From: Blastocatellia bacterium
GTDB taxonomy: Bacteria > Acidobacteriota > Blastocatellia > HR10 > J050
Length of the DNA: 64,000 nucleotides
Direction of reading: 5' to 3'
Assembly (NCBI GenBank): GCA_026985075.1
Contig: JALSQX010000053.1
Span: 258,262 to 322,261, forward strand
The notes under the pieces are model-generated. The model saw only the letters and a program-made list of their open reading frames with translations, was not told the origin of the DNA and did not search any database. The position numbers and the translations under genes are program-made. Shown piece by piece: positions 42,846 to 52,226 of the stretch (position 1 is its first letter; each line of letters begins with the position of its first letter).

Positions 42846-43822
42846 ACGGAGTGCGCATCGGAATCGTCGGCGCCGGTTTTATCGGGAATATGCACGCTCA
42901 GCTCCTGGCCGAGATCCCGCGCGCCGCGGTCACCGCCATATACGATACGCAACTCGATCGGGCACAGGCATTGGCTCGGAAGGTGGAAGCCGAAGCGGCA
43001 TCGAGTCTGACGGCATTGCTCGAGCGCGTCGATGCCGTCTACATCACCGCGCCCAATCGAACGCATCCGGATATCGCCCTGGCGGCGCTCGATAGGGGAT
43101 GCCACGTCTTCTGCGAAAAGCCGATGGCCGTCTCGCTCGAGGCCGCGCGAGCCATGCTCGAGGCCAGCGAGCAGAGCGATCGCGTGTTCCAGGTCGGGCA
43201 CAATCGCCGGTTCGCCCCCGTTTACCGGAAAGTCAAGGAACTCATCAACACCGATCGCTTTCGGCCCCATTCGGCGCACATCAAGATGAATCGCGGCGAA
43301 CTGCTCGACCCCCCCTGGGTTGGTCAACCGGACGTCACCGGTGGGTTCCTCTACGAGACGACCATTCACATGCTGGACATGGTGCGGTGGCTGTTTGGCG
43401 ATGTGACGAGCGTGATGGTCGCGGGATCAGCGCACGAATATGGCGAGGTCGACGATTTCTCCATGTTGCTCACTTTCGCCAGCGGTATGCACGCCACGCT
43501 GGCCTCATCGGCCGATGCCAGTTGGTTTTTCCCCTTCGAGCGGATAGAGATCTTCGCCCATCATGCCACCATTGAGACCCAGGAGATGGTGGGCGTCACG
43601 TATACCGAGGGACTCGATTCGAGGCTGACCACGTTCTCATTTCATCACTTATCGCGAGAGGATCAGTGGGGCTATCGGTCTGAAGACGAAGCGTTCATTC
43701 GATCGATCCTGGATGGCGCCCCGGTGACCGTCTCAACGTGGGATGGATATAAGGCCGTGGAACTCGTCGAAGCCTGTTATCGCAGTCTGCGGACGGGCGA
43801 GCGCATCCCGCTTGATGTCTGA
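42842..43822 (+). CDS. Gfo/Idh/MocA family oxidoreductase (inositol dehydrogenase-like)
   Basis: 326 residues. The NAD(P)-binding Rossmann motif is VRIGIVGAGFIGNMHAQLL; HVFCEKPMAVSLEAARAML is the family EKP motif with the catalytic Lys, and GGFLYETTIHMLDMVRWLFGDV follows in the substrate domain. It oxidises or reduces a sugar or cyclitol with NAD(P). The ATG overlaps the isomerase stop (ATGA), so the two genes are coupled. Together with the transporter they form a substrate uptake and oxidation unit. Confidence 0.93.
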   Translation: MNGVRIGIVGAGFIGNMHAQLLAEIPRAAVTAIYDTQLDRAQALARKVEAEAASSLTALLERVDAVYITAPNRTHPDIALAALDRGCHVFCEKPMAVSLEAARAMLEASEQSDRVFQVGHNRRFAPVYRKVKELINTDRFRPHSAHIKMNRGELLDPPWVGQPDVTGGFLYETTIHMLDMVRWLFGDVTSVMVAGSAHEYGEVDDFSMLLTFASGMHATLASSADASWFFPFERIEIFAHHATIETQEMVGVTYTEGLDSRLTTFSFHHLSREDQWGYRSEDEAFIRSILDGAPVTVSTWDGYKAVELVEACYRSLRTGERIPLDV

Positions 43823-43848
43823 AGAGAGTGAGCGAACGCCCGTGCGCG

Positions 43849-44745
43849 TCATCCGCGAATGCCGAGTTGATCGAGAATCTGCGGATTCTCGCGCCAGTGC
43901 TTGCGCACTTTGACGTGGAGTTCGAGATAGATCTTCTTCCCGAATAAGAATTCCAGTTCCTCTCGGGCCAGTGAGCCAATCTGCTTCAATCGTTGTCCTC
44001 CGCGCCCGATGATGATGCCCTTCTGACCATCGCGCTCGACGAGGATCGTGCAGTAGATGCGCAATAGCTCTCCCTCATCTTGAAAGCGTTCGGTGTATAC
44101 GGCCGTCTCGTAAGGGATCTCATCTCGCGTCACCATCAACAGCTTCTCCCGCACGATTTCGGCGGCCAGCACGCGCTCGGGTTGATCGGTCACCTCCGAT
44201 TCCGGGTAATAGAGCGGTCCCGGTGGTAAAGCGTCGAATAATTTCTCGACCAACAACTCGACGTTCTCGCCGGTGAGCGCCGACCCGGGAATGAGCTCCC
44301 GAAATGGATACTCCCGATGATAGCGATCCATGAGGGGAAGAAGCTGGGCTTTGTTCTTCAGCTTGTCGATCTTATTGAGAAAGAGCAGTGCCGGCTTCTC
44401 CGTGGGCTTGATGAGTTCGAGCGTGAACTCATCGCCGCGACCAAATGGCTCGAGCACGTCGATGATGAGCAGCAGGACATCCACATCGCTGATGGCCTCG
44501 CGCACGGCGCGCATCATCCGCTCGTTCATTTCGTGGATCGGTTTGTGAATACCCGGCGTATCGACAAAAATGATCTGTCCCTCCGGGCGCGTGAGGATAC
44601 CGCGAATGCGCGTCCGCGTGGTCTGCGGCTTGTCCGAGACGGCGGCCACCTTGAAGCCAATGAGCCGATTGAGCAAGGTGGACTTTCCCACGTTCGGTCG
44701 CCCAATGAGGGCCACAAGACCCGATCGCGTCTCTGTTTCCGTCAT
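43849..44745 (-). CDS. era: GTPase Era
   Basis: 298 residues: G1 GRPNVGKSTLLN, G3 DTPGIHKP, G4 NKIDKLK, and a C-terminal KH RNA-binding domain with IIIGRGGQRLKQIG. Era binds the 3' end of 16S rRNA and assists 30S subunit assembly. The start overlaps the stop of the upstream CNNM gene by four bases. It closes the phoH-ybeY-CNNM-era operon, a typical ribosome-maturation group. Confidence 0.97.
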   Translation of the reverse strand: MTETETRSGLVALIGRPNVGKSTLLNRLIGFKVAAVSDKPQTTRTRIRGILTRPEGQIIFVDTPGIHKPIHEMNERMMRAVREAISDVDVLLLIIDVLEPFGRGDEFTLELIKPTEKPALLFLNKIDKLKNKAQLLPLMDRYHREYPFRELIPGSALTGENVELLVEKLFDALPPGPLYYPESEVTDQPERVLAAEIVREKLLMVTRDEIPYETAVYTERFQDEGELLRIYCTILVERDGQKGIIIGRGGQRLKQIGSLAREELEFLFGKKIYLELHVKVRKHWRENPQILDQLGIRG

Positions 44746-46028
44746 GATGGCACCTGTTCCGACTCGGTGGAAGCCGTCGGCATCGGGAGAATGCGCACCC
44801 GGCGTATACGACGAGGATCGGCGTCCACCACCTCGAAGAGAAGATCCTTGAAGTGAACTTGTTCGCCGATCTTGGGCATGCGCTTCAATTGGCGAATGAT
44901 GAACCCGGCCACGGTGGTGAAATCATCGGCCTCGATCTCCGTATGGAAGAGTTCTTCGATCTTACGGATTTCCGCCGTCCCTTTGACGAGAAAACTCCCA
45001 TCGGGCTGCTCGATGATATCATCGTTCTCTTCGGCCTCTTCTTGAATGCCGCCGACGATTTCTTCTAACAAATCTTCGATGGTGATCAATCCGGCGACGC
45101 CCCCGAACTCATCGATGACCAACGCAATATGCGTATGCGATTGGCGCATCTCCTCCAGTAGTTCTCCGGCCGATTTCGTCTCCGGGACGAAGTGAGCCGT
45201 GCGGGCGATGGTGCTCACCGGCTCGTTCTCCCTTCCCGCCTGCCAGGCTTTGAGCAAGTCGCGCAGATAGACCACGCCTTCGATATTGTCCAATTGATCG
45301 CGATAGACGGGGATGCGCGAATACTTGGAATCGATGACCGCCTTGAGGGCTTCGCGAATCGGCGTATCGCTGGCCACGGCCACGATCTCCGAACGGGGAG
45401 TCATCACTTCCGCCACGCGGCGATCGCCCAATTCGACGATGGATTGGATCATGTGCCCCTCGGCTTCCTCGATGATGCCTTCCTCTTCGCCGACATCGAT
45501 ATAGGCCTGAATCTCTTCCTCCGTGTCTTCATCCTCGGCGTCGCGAACTGAGCTCAGCCTGGCTTCCTGCCATCGAATGACTCGATCAATGGGATAAGAG
45601 ATGACGAGCAACTCATTGTAGATGATGGAGAGCGCGGGCAACAGCAAGAGCAATACCCTGTCCGGATCACGTTGGGCGAGGAGATGAGGGACGAGCTGTC
45701 GAAACAGCCCCACCGCGGCCAACATGATCAACAAAGCCCAGAAGAGGGCGTGATCGCGCGTCAGGCCCCAACGCGTGCAGAGCGCGATCACCGAAATGGT
45801 CAAGGCGATGACGAGGATTTGATTACTCAGACTCACCGCCAGAAAGAAGCGACGATCATTCTCGACGATCTCTTTGAGCAACCGACCATGGCGTTCGCCC
45901 TCGTGCTCGGCCAACAGGACCCGCAGTTGAACTTCGCTCAGTTCGTTGACGGCGCTCTCCACGGTCGACAAAAAGACGAGCACCACCATCAACGCGATGG
46001 TCAGCCCGATGTGGAGTTCCAGAATCAT
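44742..46028 (-). CDS. CNNM/CorC family protein (hemolysin C-like)
   Basis: 428 residues: N-terminal CNNM (DUF21) membrane domain (LTIALMVVLVFLSTVESAVNELSEVQL), two CBS domains (EVMTPRSEIVAVASDTPIREAL and the later repeat) and a C-terminal CorC-type domain (IRKIEELFHTEIEADDFTTVAGF). The family is implicated in magnesium or cobalt handling, often encoded with ybeY and era. mgtE lies at 49816, so the window has two magnesium-related genes. Confidence 0.93.
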   Translation of the reverse strand: MILELHIGLTIALMVVLVFLSTVESAVNELSEVQLRVLLAEHEGERHGRLLKEIVENDRRFFLAVSLSNQILVIALTISVIALCTRWGLTRDHALFWALLIMLAAVGLFRQLVPHLLAQRDPDRVLLLLLPALSIIYNELLVISYPIDRVIRWQEARLSSVRDAEDEDTEEEIQAYIDVGEEEGIIEEAEGHMIQSIVELGDRRVAEVMTPRSEIVAVASDTPIREALKAVIDSKYSRIPVYRDQLDNIEGVVYLRDLLKAWQAGRENEPVSTIARTAHFVPETKSAGELLEEMRQSHTHIALVIDEFGGVAGLITIEDLLEEIVGGIQEEAEENDDIIEQPDGSFLVKGTAEIRKIEELFHTEIEADDFTTVAGFIIRQLKRMPKIGEQVHFKDLLFEVVDADPRRIRRVRILPMPTASTESEQVPS

Positions 46029-46071
46029 GCTTCGCTGATGTGCGATGGCTGGCAGCGATCACCGCGCGGCC

Positions 46072-46563
46072 TCATCGCCTTCCGCCCATGAGGCGTCGGC
46101 GCAAACGCCGCTCCAGCCGCTTCATCTGTCCCTGATCGGTTTCATGATCGTATCCACAGAGGTGGAGCAATCCATGAATGATCAGGTTTCTCAGTTCGCG
46201 ATCGAAAGAAATTCTGAACCGACGGGCGTAGCGATCGGCCGTTTCTACCGAGATGATGACATCGCCGAGGTACGGGCGGCTCCGCCGTTCGTGGGCGAAC
46301 GTCGCCTGGTCGGGGAAGGCGAGAACATCGGTAGATCGATCCGTATCGCGATAGGTGCGATTGAGCGTTCGGATGGTGCGATCGCTGACCAACGTGATGG
46401 TCGCGCTCGCCCCGCTCTGTCCCAGCTCGTCCAGGACACATCGAGCGAATGAGAGGAGCGCCCGTCGGTCAACAGGTCGGCATCGCTGACGATTGAGCAC
46501 GAGGATGGACTCTTCATCCTCTGGATCGGGGGTCTGATGCTGGCGGCGTCTCTTTCTCTCCAT
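46072..46563 (-). CDS. ybeY: Endoribonuclease YbeY
   Basis: 163 residues with the metal motif HGLLHLCGYDHETDQGQM (three His), the conserved LNRTYRDTDRSTDVLAFP and the YLGDVIISVETA strand. YbeY is required for 16S rRNA 3' maturation and ribosome quality control. It sits between phoH and the CNNM gene. Its first 25 residues are basic and Gln-rich, so an internal start is possible. Confidence 0.95.
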   Translation of the reverse strand: MERKRRRQHQTPDPEDEESILVLNRQRCRPVDRRALLSFARCVLDELGQSGASATITLVSDRTIRTLNRTYRDTDRSTDVLAFPDQATFAHERRSRPYLGDVIISVETADRYARRFRISFDRELRNLIIHGLLHLCGYDHETDQGQMKRLERRLRRRLMGGRR

Positions 46564-46583
46564 GACTTCCGAGTGATCAAAGG

Positions 46584-47540
46584 TTATGCGAGCGTCTCTT
46601 TCTTGGCGTGCTCTTCATACGCCTTGATGATCAACCGGACCAGGCGATGGCGAACGACATCTTTCTCGGTGAAGTAGACGAAGTCGATACCTTCGATACC
46701 GGACATGATATGTTGTGCTTCCACCAATCCCGATCGCCGGCCCGGTGGGAGGTCGATCTGAGTGACATCTCCGGTGATCACCGCTTTGGAATCCAGGCCC
46801 AATCGGGTCAAGAACATTTTCATCTGCTCACTGGTGGTATTTTGAGCTTCGTCCAAAATGATGAACGAATGAGAGAGCGTCCGTCCCCGCATATAGGCGA
46901 GCGGGGCGATCTCGATGATTCGCCGCTCCAGCAGTTTCGCCACTCGCTCGAACTCCATGATGTCGTAGAGGGCGTCATAGAGTGGGCGCAGGTAAGGATC
47001 GACTTTCTCCTGGAGATCGCCGGGGAGGAACCCCAACCGCTCGCCCGCCTCCACGGCCGGACGAGTGAGGATGAGGCGAGTGACCCGCTTGGTCATGAGC
47101 GCTTCGACAGCCACGGCCACGGCCAGATAGGTCTTCCCCGTGCCCGCCGGTCCGATGGCGAACACGATATCGTGCTCCCGAATCGACTGGATGTATCTCA
47201 GTTGATTGGGCGTCCGGGCGATGACGCGCTTTTTCCCGGCGGGATTGAAACTCCCCTCCATGAAATGCGCGCGCAGACTGTACGTTTTGTCTTCGGCGAT
47301 CTGTTGAAAGACGCGTTGCAAATCGCGATCGCTCGGCCGATGACCTTGCTCGAGCAAGGCGGCGTATTCGTCGAAAATGCGCTCGACGGTTTGCACATCT
47401 TGTTCATCCCCTTGGATCACCAGTTTATCATCGCGCGCGTTGACGGTGACGTTGAGCAGAGATTCGAGGTAACGAAGGTTCTGGTCGTGAGGGCCAAACA
47501 AAGCCTGAATTCCTTTTTGCGGCAAGACGATCTTCTTCAA
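46584..47540 (-). CDS. PhoH-like ATPase (YbeZ)
   Basis: 318 residues: N-terminal KH-like segment ([19 protein letters not shown]), P-loop [17 protein letters not shown], Walker [22 protein letters not shown] and [19 protein letters not shown]. PhoH proteins are RNA-linked ATPases that work with YbeY. Translation apparently begins at a TTG (47538-47540) ten bases after GGAGGTGA; no in-frame ATG lies nearby. Confidence 0.94.
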   Translation of the reverse strand: MKKIVLPQKGIQALFGPHDQNLRYLESLLNVTVNARDDKLVIQGDEQDVQTVERIFDEYAALLEQGHRPSDRDLQRVFQQIAEDKTYSLRAHFMEGSFNPAGKKRVIARTPNQLRYIQSIREHDIVFAIGPAGTGKTYLAVAVAVEALMTKRVTRLILTRPAVEAGERLGFLPGDLQEKVDPYLRPLYDALYDIMEFERVAKLLERRIIEIAPLAYMRGRTLSHSFIILDEAQNTTSEQMKMFLTRLGLDSKAVITGDVTQIDLPPGRRSGLVEAQHIMSGIEGIDFVYFTEKDVVRHRLVRLIIKAYEEHAKKETLA

Positions 47541-47737
47541 TCGGTCTCCATCACCTCCCGAGCATATGGTGTGCTCCCTCCGTCATCGCGTTGCCCCTCA
47601 GCGCGCCTTCTCTCCAGCCATCGGGGAACGCCTCCGGGAGCCTGGAAACACGCTCTTTCATTCCACACAAAAAAATTAGCCGAGAAGCCAAGCCCTGTCA
47701 ACGCAATTCGCCGACGCCAGGACGGCGGCCCGAGCGT

Positions 47738-48691
47738 TCAGGCCAACCCCAATGCGCGCGCCGTCGCCGGCCAATGAAAGTATCGGCGCGTTCGTTGGAG
47801 ATCGCGTTGAATCTGGTGTTTCAAGGCGTCGACGCCCGAAAACCGCATCTCATCGCGCAACCGATGAAGGAACTGTAATCGAACCGTCTGGCCGAGGATG
47901 TCTCGGCGGAAATCGAGGATATGACATTCGACGCCGATGGTGAGATCGCCGCCGAACGTCGGTCGGACGCCGATGTTGGTCGCACTGGGCCATTTTTCTC
48001 CCTCGACCAGCGTCACGGTCACATAGACGCCTTTGGCGGGGATGACCTCGTTCTCGACGTGGAGATTGGCCGTGGGAAAGAGCAATTCCTGTCCGACGCC
48101 GTGCCCTCTCATGACCGTGCCCACGATCTCGTAAGGACGGCCGAGCATCTTCCGGGCCATATTCACCCGACCGGCTCTCAACAAGCGCCGAATGAGTGTG
48201 GAGCGCACGGCATGGCCATGAAGCTTCACTTCGGGGACTTCGGCCGCCCGGCGACCGAGTTCCTGAGCGATCCTGATGATCAGCTCCATGCGGCCCTGTC
48301 GGCGATGACCGAAAGCCACTCCCTTGCCCACATAGACCTCGCGAGCATCCAGCCGCCCGAAGACGATCTGGCGGAGGAATTGCTCGGCAGTGGTCAACGA
48401 GAATTCTCGCGTGAAGTGAATGACCACCGTCTGCTCGATACCCAGTGCGGCCAGCCCTTCCATTCGCTGATCGAAGGTCTGCAGCAACGGGGGCGCTGTC
48501 TCGGGACGAAGAACGCGGCGAGGATGCGGATCGAAAGTGAGCATGGTCGGCGTCGCGCCCAGCGCTCGCGCTCGGTCCACGACCGTTTGAATGATTTTCT
48601 GATGGCCAATATGGAGACCGTCATAAACGCCCCAGGTCAGCACGGTGGGACGCTCGATCTCGGGACTCGTCAGATCGCGAATGATTTTCAT
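47738..48691 (-). CDS. ribF: Bifunctional riboflavin kinase / FAD synthetase RibF
   Basis: 317 residues. The N-terminal FMN adenylyltransferase domain has VLTWGVYDGLHIGHQKIIQ (with a W/VYDG variant of the usual GxFDGVHxGH) and VGKGVAFGHRRQG; the C-terminal kinase domain (residues 185-310) has GHGVGQELLFPTANL and TNIGVRPTFGG. It turns riboflavin into FMN and FAD. The ATG at 48691 is the family start; the much longer upstream frame runs antisense-like through the DUF1844 gene and is rejected. Confidence 0.95.
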   Translation of the reverse strand: MKIIRDLTSPEIERPTVLTWGVYDGLHIGHQKIIQTVVDRARALGATPTMLTFDPHPRRVLRPETAPPLLQTFDQRMEGLAALGIEQTVVIHFTREFSLTTAEQFLRQIVFGRLDAREVYVGKGVAFGHRRQGRMELIIRIAQELGRRAAEVPEVKLHGHAVRSTLIRRLLRAGRVNMARKMLGRPYEIVGTVMRGHGVGQELLFPTANLHVENEVIPAKGVYVTVTLVEGEKWPSATNIGVRPTFGGDLTIGVECHILDFRRDILGQTVRLQFLHRLRDEMRFSGVDALKHQIQRDLQRTRRYFHWPATARALGLA

Positions 48692-48729
48692 ACTCGGTCT
48701 CTGGGCATCCTCTTCGATGTCGATGCGTC

Positions 48730-49158
48730 TCACCGCTGCGAGGACGCGACGCGCACATACGTCAGACGCAGGTCCGTCAGGGAATTTTGCAGAAATCGCT
48801 CTTCTTCCGGCGTCAAGTTGCCTCGCGTTTTCGTTTCCAACATGGAGAGGATCTCGATCATCTGCTGAGCCGCTTTCAGGTCCACTTCCGTCTTGCCCGA
48901 CGCAGGATTGGGGGCCAACCCCAAGTACGTCGCCGCGCTGTGAGCGAGTCCAGCTACGAAGCCGATGAACGTAGGAGCTTCGGCCGATCCGGCCCGGGGC
49001 GCCGATGTCGATGGCGATTCCGACGCCGAGGCGCCGGCCGGAGCGGGTCCAGTGGGCTCTGTCTCCTGGCGGTCGAATGCGTCCGATCGCGGCGTCCCAT
49101 CGGGATAGAAGTGCCGACGATCGGTGATTTTGATCTCCTCTGGCTTCTCTTCTTTCAT
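48730..49158 (-). CDS. DUF1844 domain protein
   Basis: 142 residues. A charged N-terminus (MKEEKPEEIKITDRRHFYPD) and an Ala/Pro/Ser-rich linker lead to the DUF1844 core: PTFIGFVAGLAHSAATYLGL, KAAQQMIEILSMLETKTRGNLTPEEERFLQ and LTDLRLTYVRV. The function is unknown; the family is frequent in Acidobacteriota, Deltaproteobacteria-like and PVC lineages, which supports the taxonomic guess. It lies 38 bases before ribF. Confidence 0.9.
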   Translation of the reverse strand: MKEEKPEEIKITDRRHFYPDGTPRSDAFDRQETEPTGPAPAGASASESPSTSAPRAGSAEAPTFIGFVAGLAHSAATYLGLAPNPASGKTEVDLKAAQQMIEILSMLETKTRGNLTPEEERFLQNSLTDLRLTYVRVASSQR

Positions 49159-49223
49159 CGCCCAACCGACCTCTGCCCGATGTAAAGCTAGATGCTAATA
49201 TCACGATGCCAGCAGGTCAAGGC

Positions 49224-49724
49224 TCACGGCCCCATCGCCTCGTCGTTTCTCTTCCTCGGTCGCCATCGGGGGAAGAACCGAGGCGTGCGCCGAGCGTAGG
49301 TGCGCCACGCCTCGCCGAAACATCGCTCCATGAACGCCTCCTCCCGGCGAACGAGGAGGTGGGCCAAAGCAAACAGGGACCCTATGGCCACCAGAACCCA
49401 GAACGTGCGCGTGACGAAGAACGCGGCCAATCCGAGCGAAAGGAACATGGTCGAATAGAGTGGATGCCGCACATACTGATAAGGCCCCTCGGTCACCAGC
49501 CTTCGTCCTCGCTCGGTGAGGGGGAGCGTGCGAAGTGACCAGATGAGACTCACCCCACCCAATATGAGGACGAGCCCGGCTAATCCCAGACAGATTGAGG
49601 CCGACCAAGGAAGCAATGGCAACCAGACGAGGTGCTGTAACCGGACGGCGGCCACGAGCAGGATGATGGTCAGGGCCAGCAGGAGTGGACCGGAACCGAA
49701 GATGCGCTCATACGCCTTCACCAT
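49224..49724 (-). CDS. Isoprenylcysteine carboxyl methyltransferase-like membrane protein
   Basis: 166 residues with four to five hydrophobic segments and the family signature VTEGPYQYVRHPLYSTMF, followed by RREEAFMERCFGEAWRTYARR with the conserved Glu/Arg. Bacterial ICMT-like or PEMT-like proteins are SAM-dependent membrane methyltransferases; their substrates, perhaps lipids or isoprenoids, are mostly unknown. Co-directional with DUF1844 and ribF. Confidence 0.87.
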   Translation of the reverse strand: MVKAYERIFGSGPLLLALTIILLVAAVRLQHLVWLPLLPWSASICLGLAGLVLILGGVSLIWSLRTLPLTERGRRLVTEGPYQYVRHPLYSTMFLSLGLAAFFVTRTFWVLVAIGSLFALAHLLVRREEAFMERCFGEAWRTYARRTPRFFPRWRPRKRNDEAMGP

Positions 49725-49768
49725 ATCGAGTAAGGATACTCGCTTTTGGCGGGCTCCGTAAATTCTCC

Positions 49769-49797
49769 TTGGAACTGGTCAGAGTTTCTGATAAACT
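49769..49797 (+). promoter_or_regulatory. Promoter of mgtE, short leader
   Basis: TTGGAA (49769-49774), a 17-base spacer and TAAACT (49792-49797). The start near 49804 leaves about 12 bases before the ATG at 49816, too short for a magnesium riboswitch. Confidence 0.5.
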
Positions 49798-49815
49798 TGC
49801 TTGTTTCAAATCCTT

Positions 49816-51186
49816 ATGGCTTATCAGCAGCGAAAACTGGACATCGCCCTGGATTCCGCTCGGAAGCTGGCGCGAATGAGAGCGGGGACGAACCTGGCTA
49901 ATCTCTTACAGAAATTGCGCCCGGCCGATATCGCTTCCATTCTCACCAGCTTCACCGAGCAAGAGCGCCTGTTCGCTTTCAATCTGCTCTTGAAGCAGAA
50001 CGAAGATCTGGTCACGGAAACGCTGGGCGAGATGCCTCCCGAAGATGCGGCCAGCCTCCTGGCTCATCTGGACCCGCCGACCATCGCCGAACTCTTGCAG
50101 AAACTCCCCGTCGATGAGGCGACGGAACTGGCCTCCAAGTTGCCCGAAGACCTCGTCGAACAGGTCATGAGTCTGATGAACGTGGCGCAATCGGCGGACG
50201 TCTACGATCAGTTACAGTTTGAAGAGGACACCGCCGGGCGGATCATGAATCCCAACGTCTTCGCCTTGCGCGAAGATATGACCGTCAGCGAAGCCATCGC
50301 CACGCTCCAGCGCAAGAGCCACGAGTTCGAGATGGTCTTCTATCTCTACGTGGTCGACGACCGGCACCACCTGGTCGGGGTGGTCAGCCTGCGGCAACTG
50401 CTCCTGAACCCTCCGAGCATGCCGCTGAAGAAGATTATGACCACGGACGTCATCAGCGTGCCCACCAGCGCCGATCAGGAAGAAGTGGCTCGGGTAGTGG
50501 CCAAATACGATCTGGTGGCCGTCCCGGTCGTCGATGAAGAGAACCGGCTGGTCGGAATCATCACCGTCGACGATATCATCGATGTGCTGCGAGATGAAGC
50601 CACCGAAGATATCTACAGTCTCGCTGGCGTCGACACCGAAGAACGACTCGCCAATCCGGCCCTCAAATCGCTGCGGCTGCGCCTGCCCTGGCTGCACGTC
50701 AATCTGGTCACGGCGATCCTGGCGTCCACTGTCGTCGCCATCTTCAGCGGGACCATCGATAAGGTCGTCGCGCTGGCCGTTCTCATGCCGATCGTCGCCG
50801 GCATGGGCGGTAACGCAGCTATTCAAACCTTGACGGTCACCGTTCGAGGTCTGGCGCTGGGGGAGCTGACCTGGGCCAACAGCAAGCGCATCATCTTCAA
50901 GGAAGTGCTCGTCGGGTTGGGCAATGGAGTGGTGCTGGGCGTGGTGACGGGCCTGATCGCCTGGCTGTGGTTCAACAAGCCGATGCTAGGGGTTGTCATG
51001 GGACTGGCCATGATCATCAATATGTTCGTCGCCGCCCTCACCGGAACGCTCATCCCTCTAGTTCTGAAACGCCTGAAGGCCGATCCGGCGGTCGCCTCCG
51101 GCATCCTCGTGACCACGTTCACCGATGTGTGTGGATTCTTCTCATTCCTTGGTCTGGCCACATTGTTCTTGAAGTGGTTGATGTGA
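49816..51186 (+). CDS. mgtE: Magnesium transporter MgtE
   Basis: 456 residues: N-domain of MPPEDAASLLAHLDP-type repeats (residues 20-125), paired CBS domains (IMNPNVFALREDMTVSEAIA and IMTTDVISVPTSADQEEVARVV), the connecting plug helix and five membrane helices containing LMPIVAGMGGNAAIQTLTV, the MgtE signature. It is a Mg2+ channel gated by cytoplasmic Mg2+ binding to the N and CBS domains. ATG 49816 is chosen over the TTG at 49801, which lies at or before the predicted transcription start. No Shine-Dalgarno is seen. Confidence 0.95.
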   Translation: MAYQQRKLDIALDSARKLARMRAGTNLANLLQKLRPADIASILTSFTEQERLFAFNLLLKQNEDLVTETLGEMPPEDAASLLAHLDPPTIAELLQKLPVDEATELASKLPEDLVEQVMSLMNVAQSADVYDQLQFEEDTAGRIMNPNVFALREDMTVSEAIATLQRKSHEFEMVFYLYVVDDRHHLVGVVSLRQLLLNPPSMPLKKIMTTDVISVPTSADQEEVARVVAKYDLVAVPVVDEENRLVGIITVDDIIDVLRDEATEDIYSLAGVDTEERLANPALKSLRLRLPWLHVNLVTAILASTVVAIFSGTIDKVVALAVLMPIVAGMGGNAAIQTLTVTVRGLALGELTWANSKRIIFKEVLVGLGNGVVLGVVTGLIAWLWFNKPMLGVVMGLAMIINMFVAALTGTLIPLVLKRLKADPAVASGILVTTFTDVCGFFSFLGLATLFLKWLM

Positions 51187-51273
51187 ACGAGATCGAAGAA
51201 CCGGCTCCTGCAATCATGTCCTCCCCGAGCCCGAGTAAGAGCGAATCTTCACCGGACATGGCAAGGTTGATCA

Positions 51274-52221
51274 TTATGGGCCGAGCGTGTCAATTGTCTC
51301 AGTGAGGTTATCGATGGCCGCTAGGATCGGCAACTGAACGCCAGCCTCACAATAGGACTGAATGCGTCGGCGACACTGCTCAGGTGTTCCAGCCACGACG
51401 AGGTGGTCCAGAACTTCCTCGGTCACACCATCGGCGCCGAGGATTTGTATTTGGCGAAGCGTTGCTTCATCCAAGCCGGTTTCTCGAGCAATGTTGGGAA
51501 ACTGAGAGAGATATGTGGCCACTAGTGGTCGAATCCGACTCTTAGCCCTTGACTCATCCGCATCCATGGAGACAACCAGCATGGCAGCGATTTCGATGTC
51601 GTCTACGCGTCGTCGCCTTCGAGCCGCCCCGGCCGCGATCTTGATGAGAGCTCGCTTCACGTATTCGACCGGGAGGAAGGCGTTCAGGAGGACGCCATCG
51701 GCTATCTCTCCAGCCACTTCTAGCGCGCGTGGCCCCGTCACACCCAAATAAATAGGCAAGGATCGGGAAGGAGGGGCTTCAAGTCGTGCCTCTTGGAGTC
51801 GAACGGTTTCGCCCTCGAAGGTGACGCACTCTCCAGTGAGCAGCCGTCGGATGACCGACACATATTCCCGAAGTCGGGTGATCGGTTTGACGAACTCGAT
51901 GCCTTGGGTGGCGAGGACCCCCGGAGAACCAGGGCCTAATCCAATAACTGTCCGCCGAGGAGCGACCTCCTCCAACGTGGCGAAACTGGATGCCATTACA
52001 ACGGGTCCTCGGGTGTACACGTTGACGATGCCTGTTCCCAACCGAATCCTCGTCGTGGCAGTGGCGATAGCCGCTAAGGGAACAAATCCATCGCGAGTGA
52101 GGCGTGTTTCGGCTACCCATATAGAATCAAATCCGCGATGTTCCGCATGGCGAGCCCACTCTACCATGCGGGGGACCGCTGGTCCTCCAAGAAAGACAAA
52201 ACCTCTTCGATCACCGGGCAT
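51274..52221 (-). CDS. Luciferase-like (LLM class) flavin-dependent oxidoreductase
   Basis: 315 residues of the bacterial luciferase-like TIM barrel: EWARHAEHRGFDSIWVAETRL, ATATTRIRLGTGIVNVYTR, VIGLGPGSPG and LPIYLGVTGPRALEVAGEIADG. The pattern is closest to F420-dependent methylene-tetrahydromethanopterin reductase-like members that use F420 or FMN. It is the last gene of the hydantoin operon. The ATG at 52221 follows AGGTGA by five bases; an overlapping GTG at 52230 is also possible. A role in oxidising a ring nitrogen compound is inference from context. Confidence 0.9.
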   Translation of the reverse strand: MPGDRRGFVFLGGPAVPRMVEWARHAEHRGFDSIWVAETRLTRDGFVPLAAIATATTRIRLGTGIVNVYTRGPVVMASSFATLEEVAPRRTVIGLGPGSPGVLATQGIEFVKPITRLREYVSVIRRLLTGECVTFEGETVRLQEARLEAPPSRSLPIYLGVTGPRALEVAGEIADGVLLNAFLPVEYVKRALIKIAAGAARRRRRVDDIEIAAMLVVSMDADESRAKSRIRPLVATYLSQFPNIARETGLDEATLRQIQILGADGVTEEVLDHLVVAGTPEQCRRRIQSYCEAGVQLPILAAIDNLTETIDTLGP

Positions 52222-52226
52222 GATGC

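Noticed and set aside
48692..49204. N-terminal extension of ribF up to 49204
   Set aside because: It runs through the DUF1844 gene in another frame on the same strand; the family start is at 48691.
49724..49816. Magnesium riboswitch upstream of mgtE
   Set aside because: The predicted leader is only about 12 bases, so there is no room for one.
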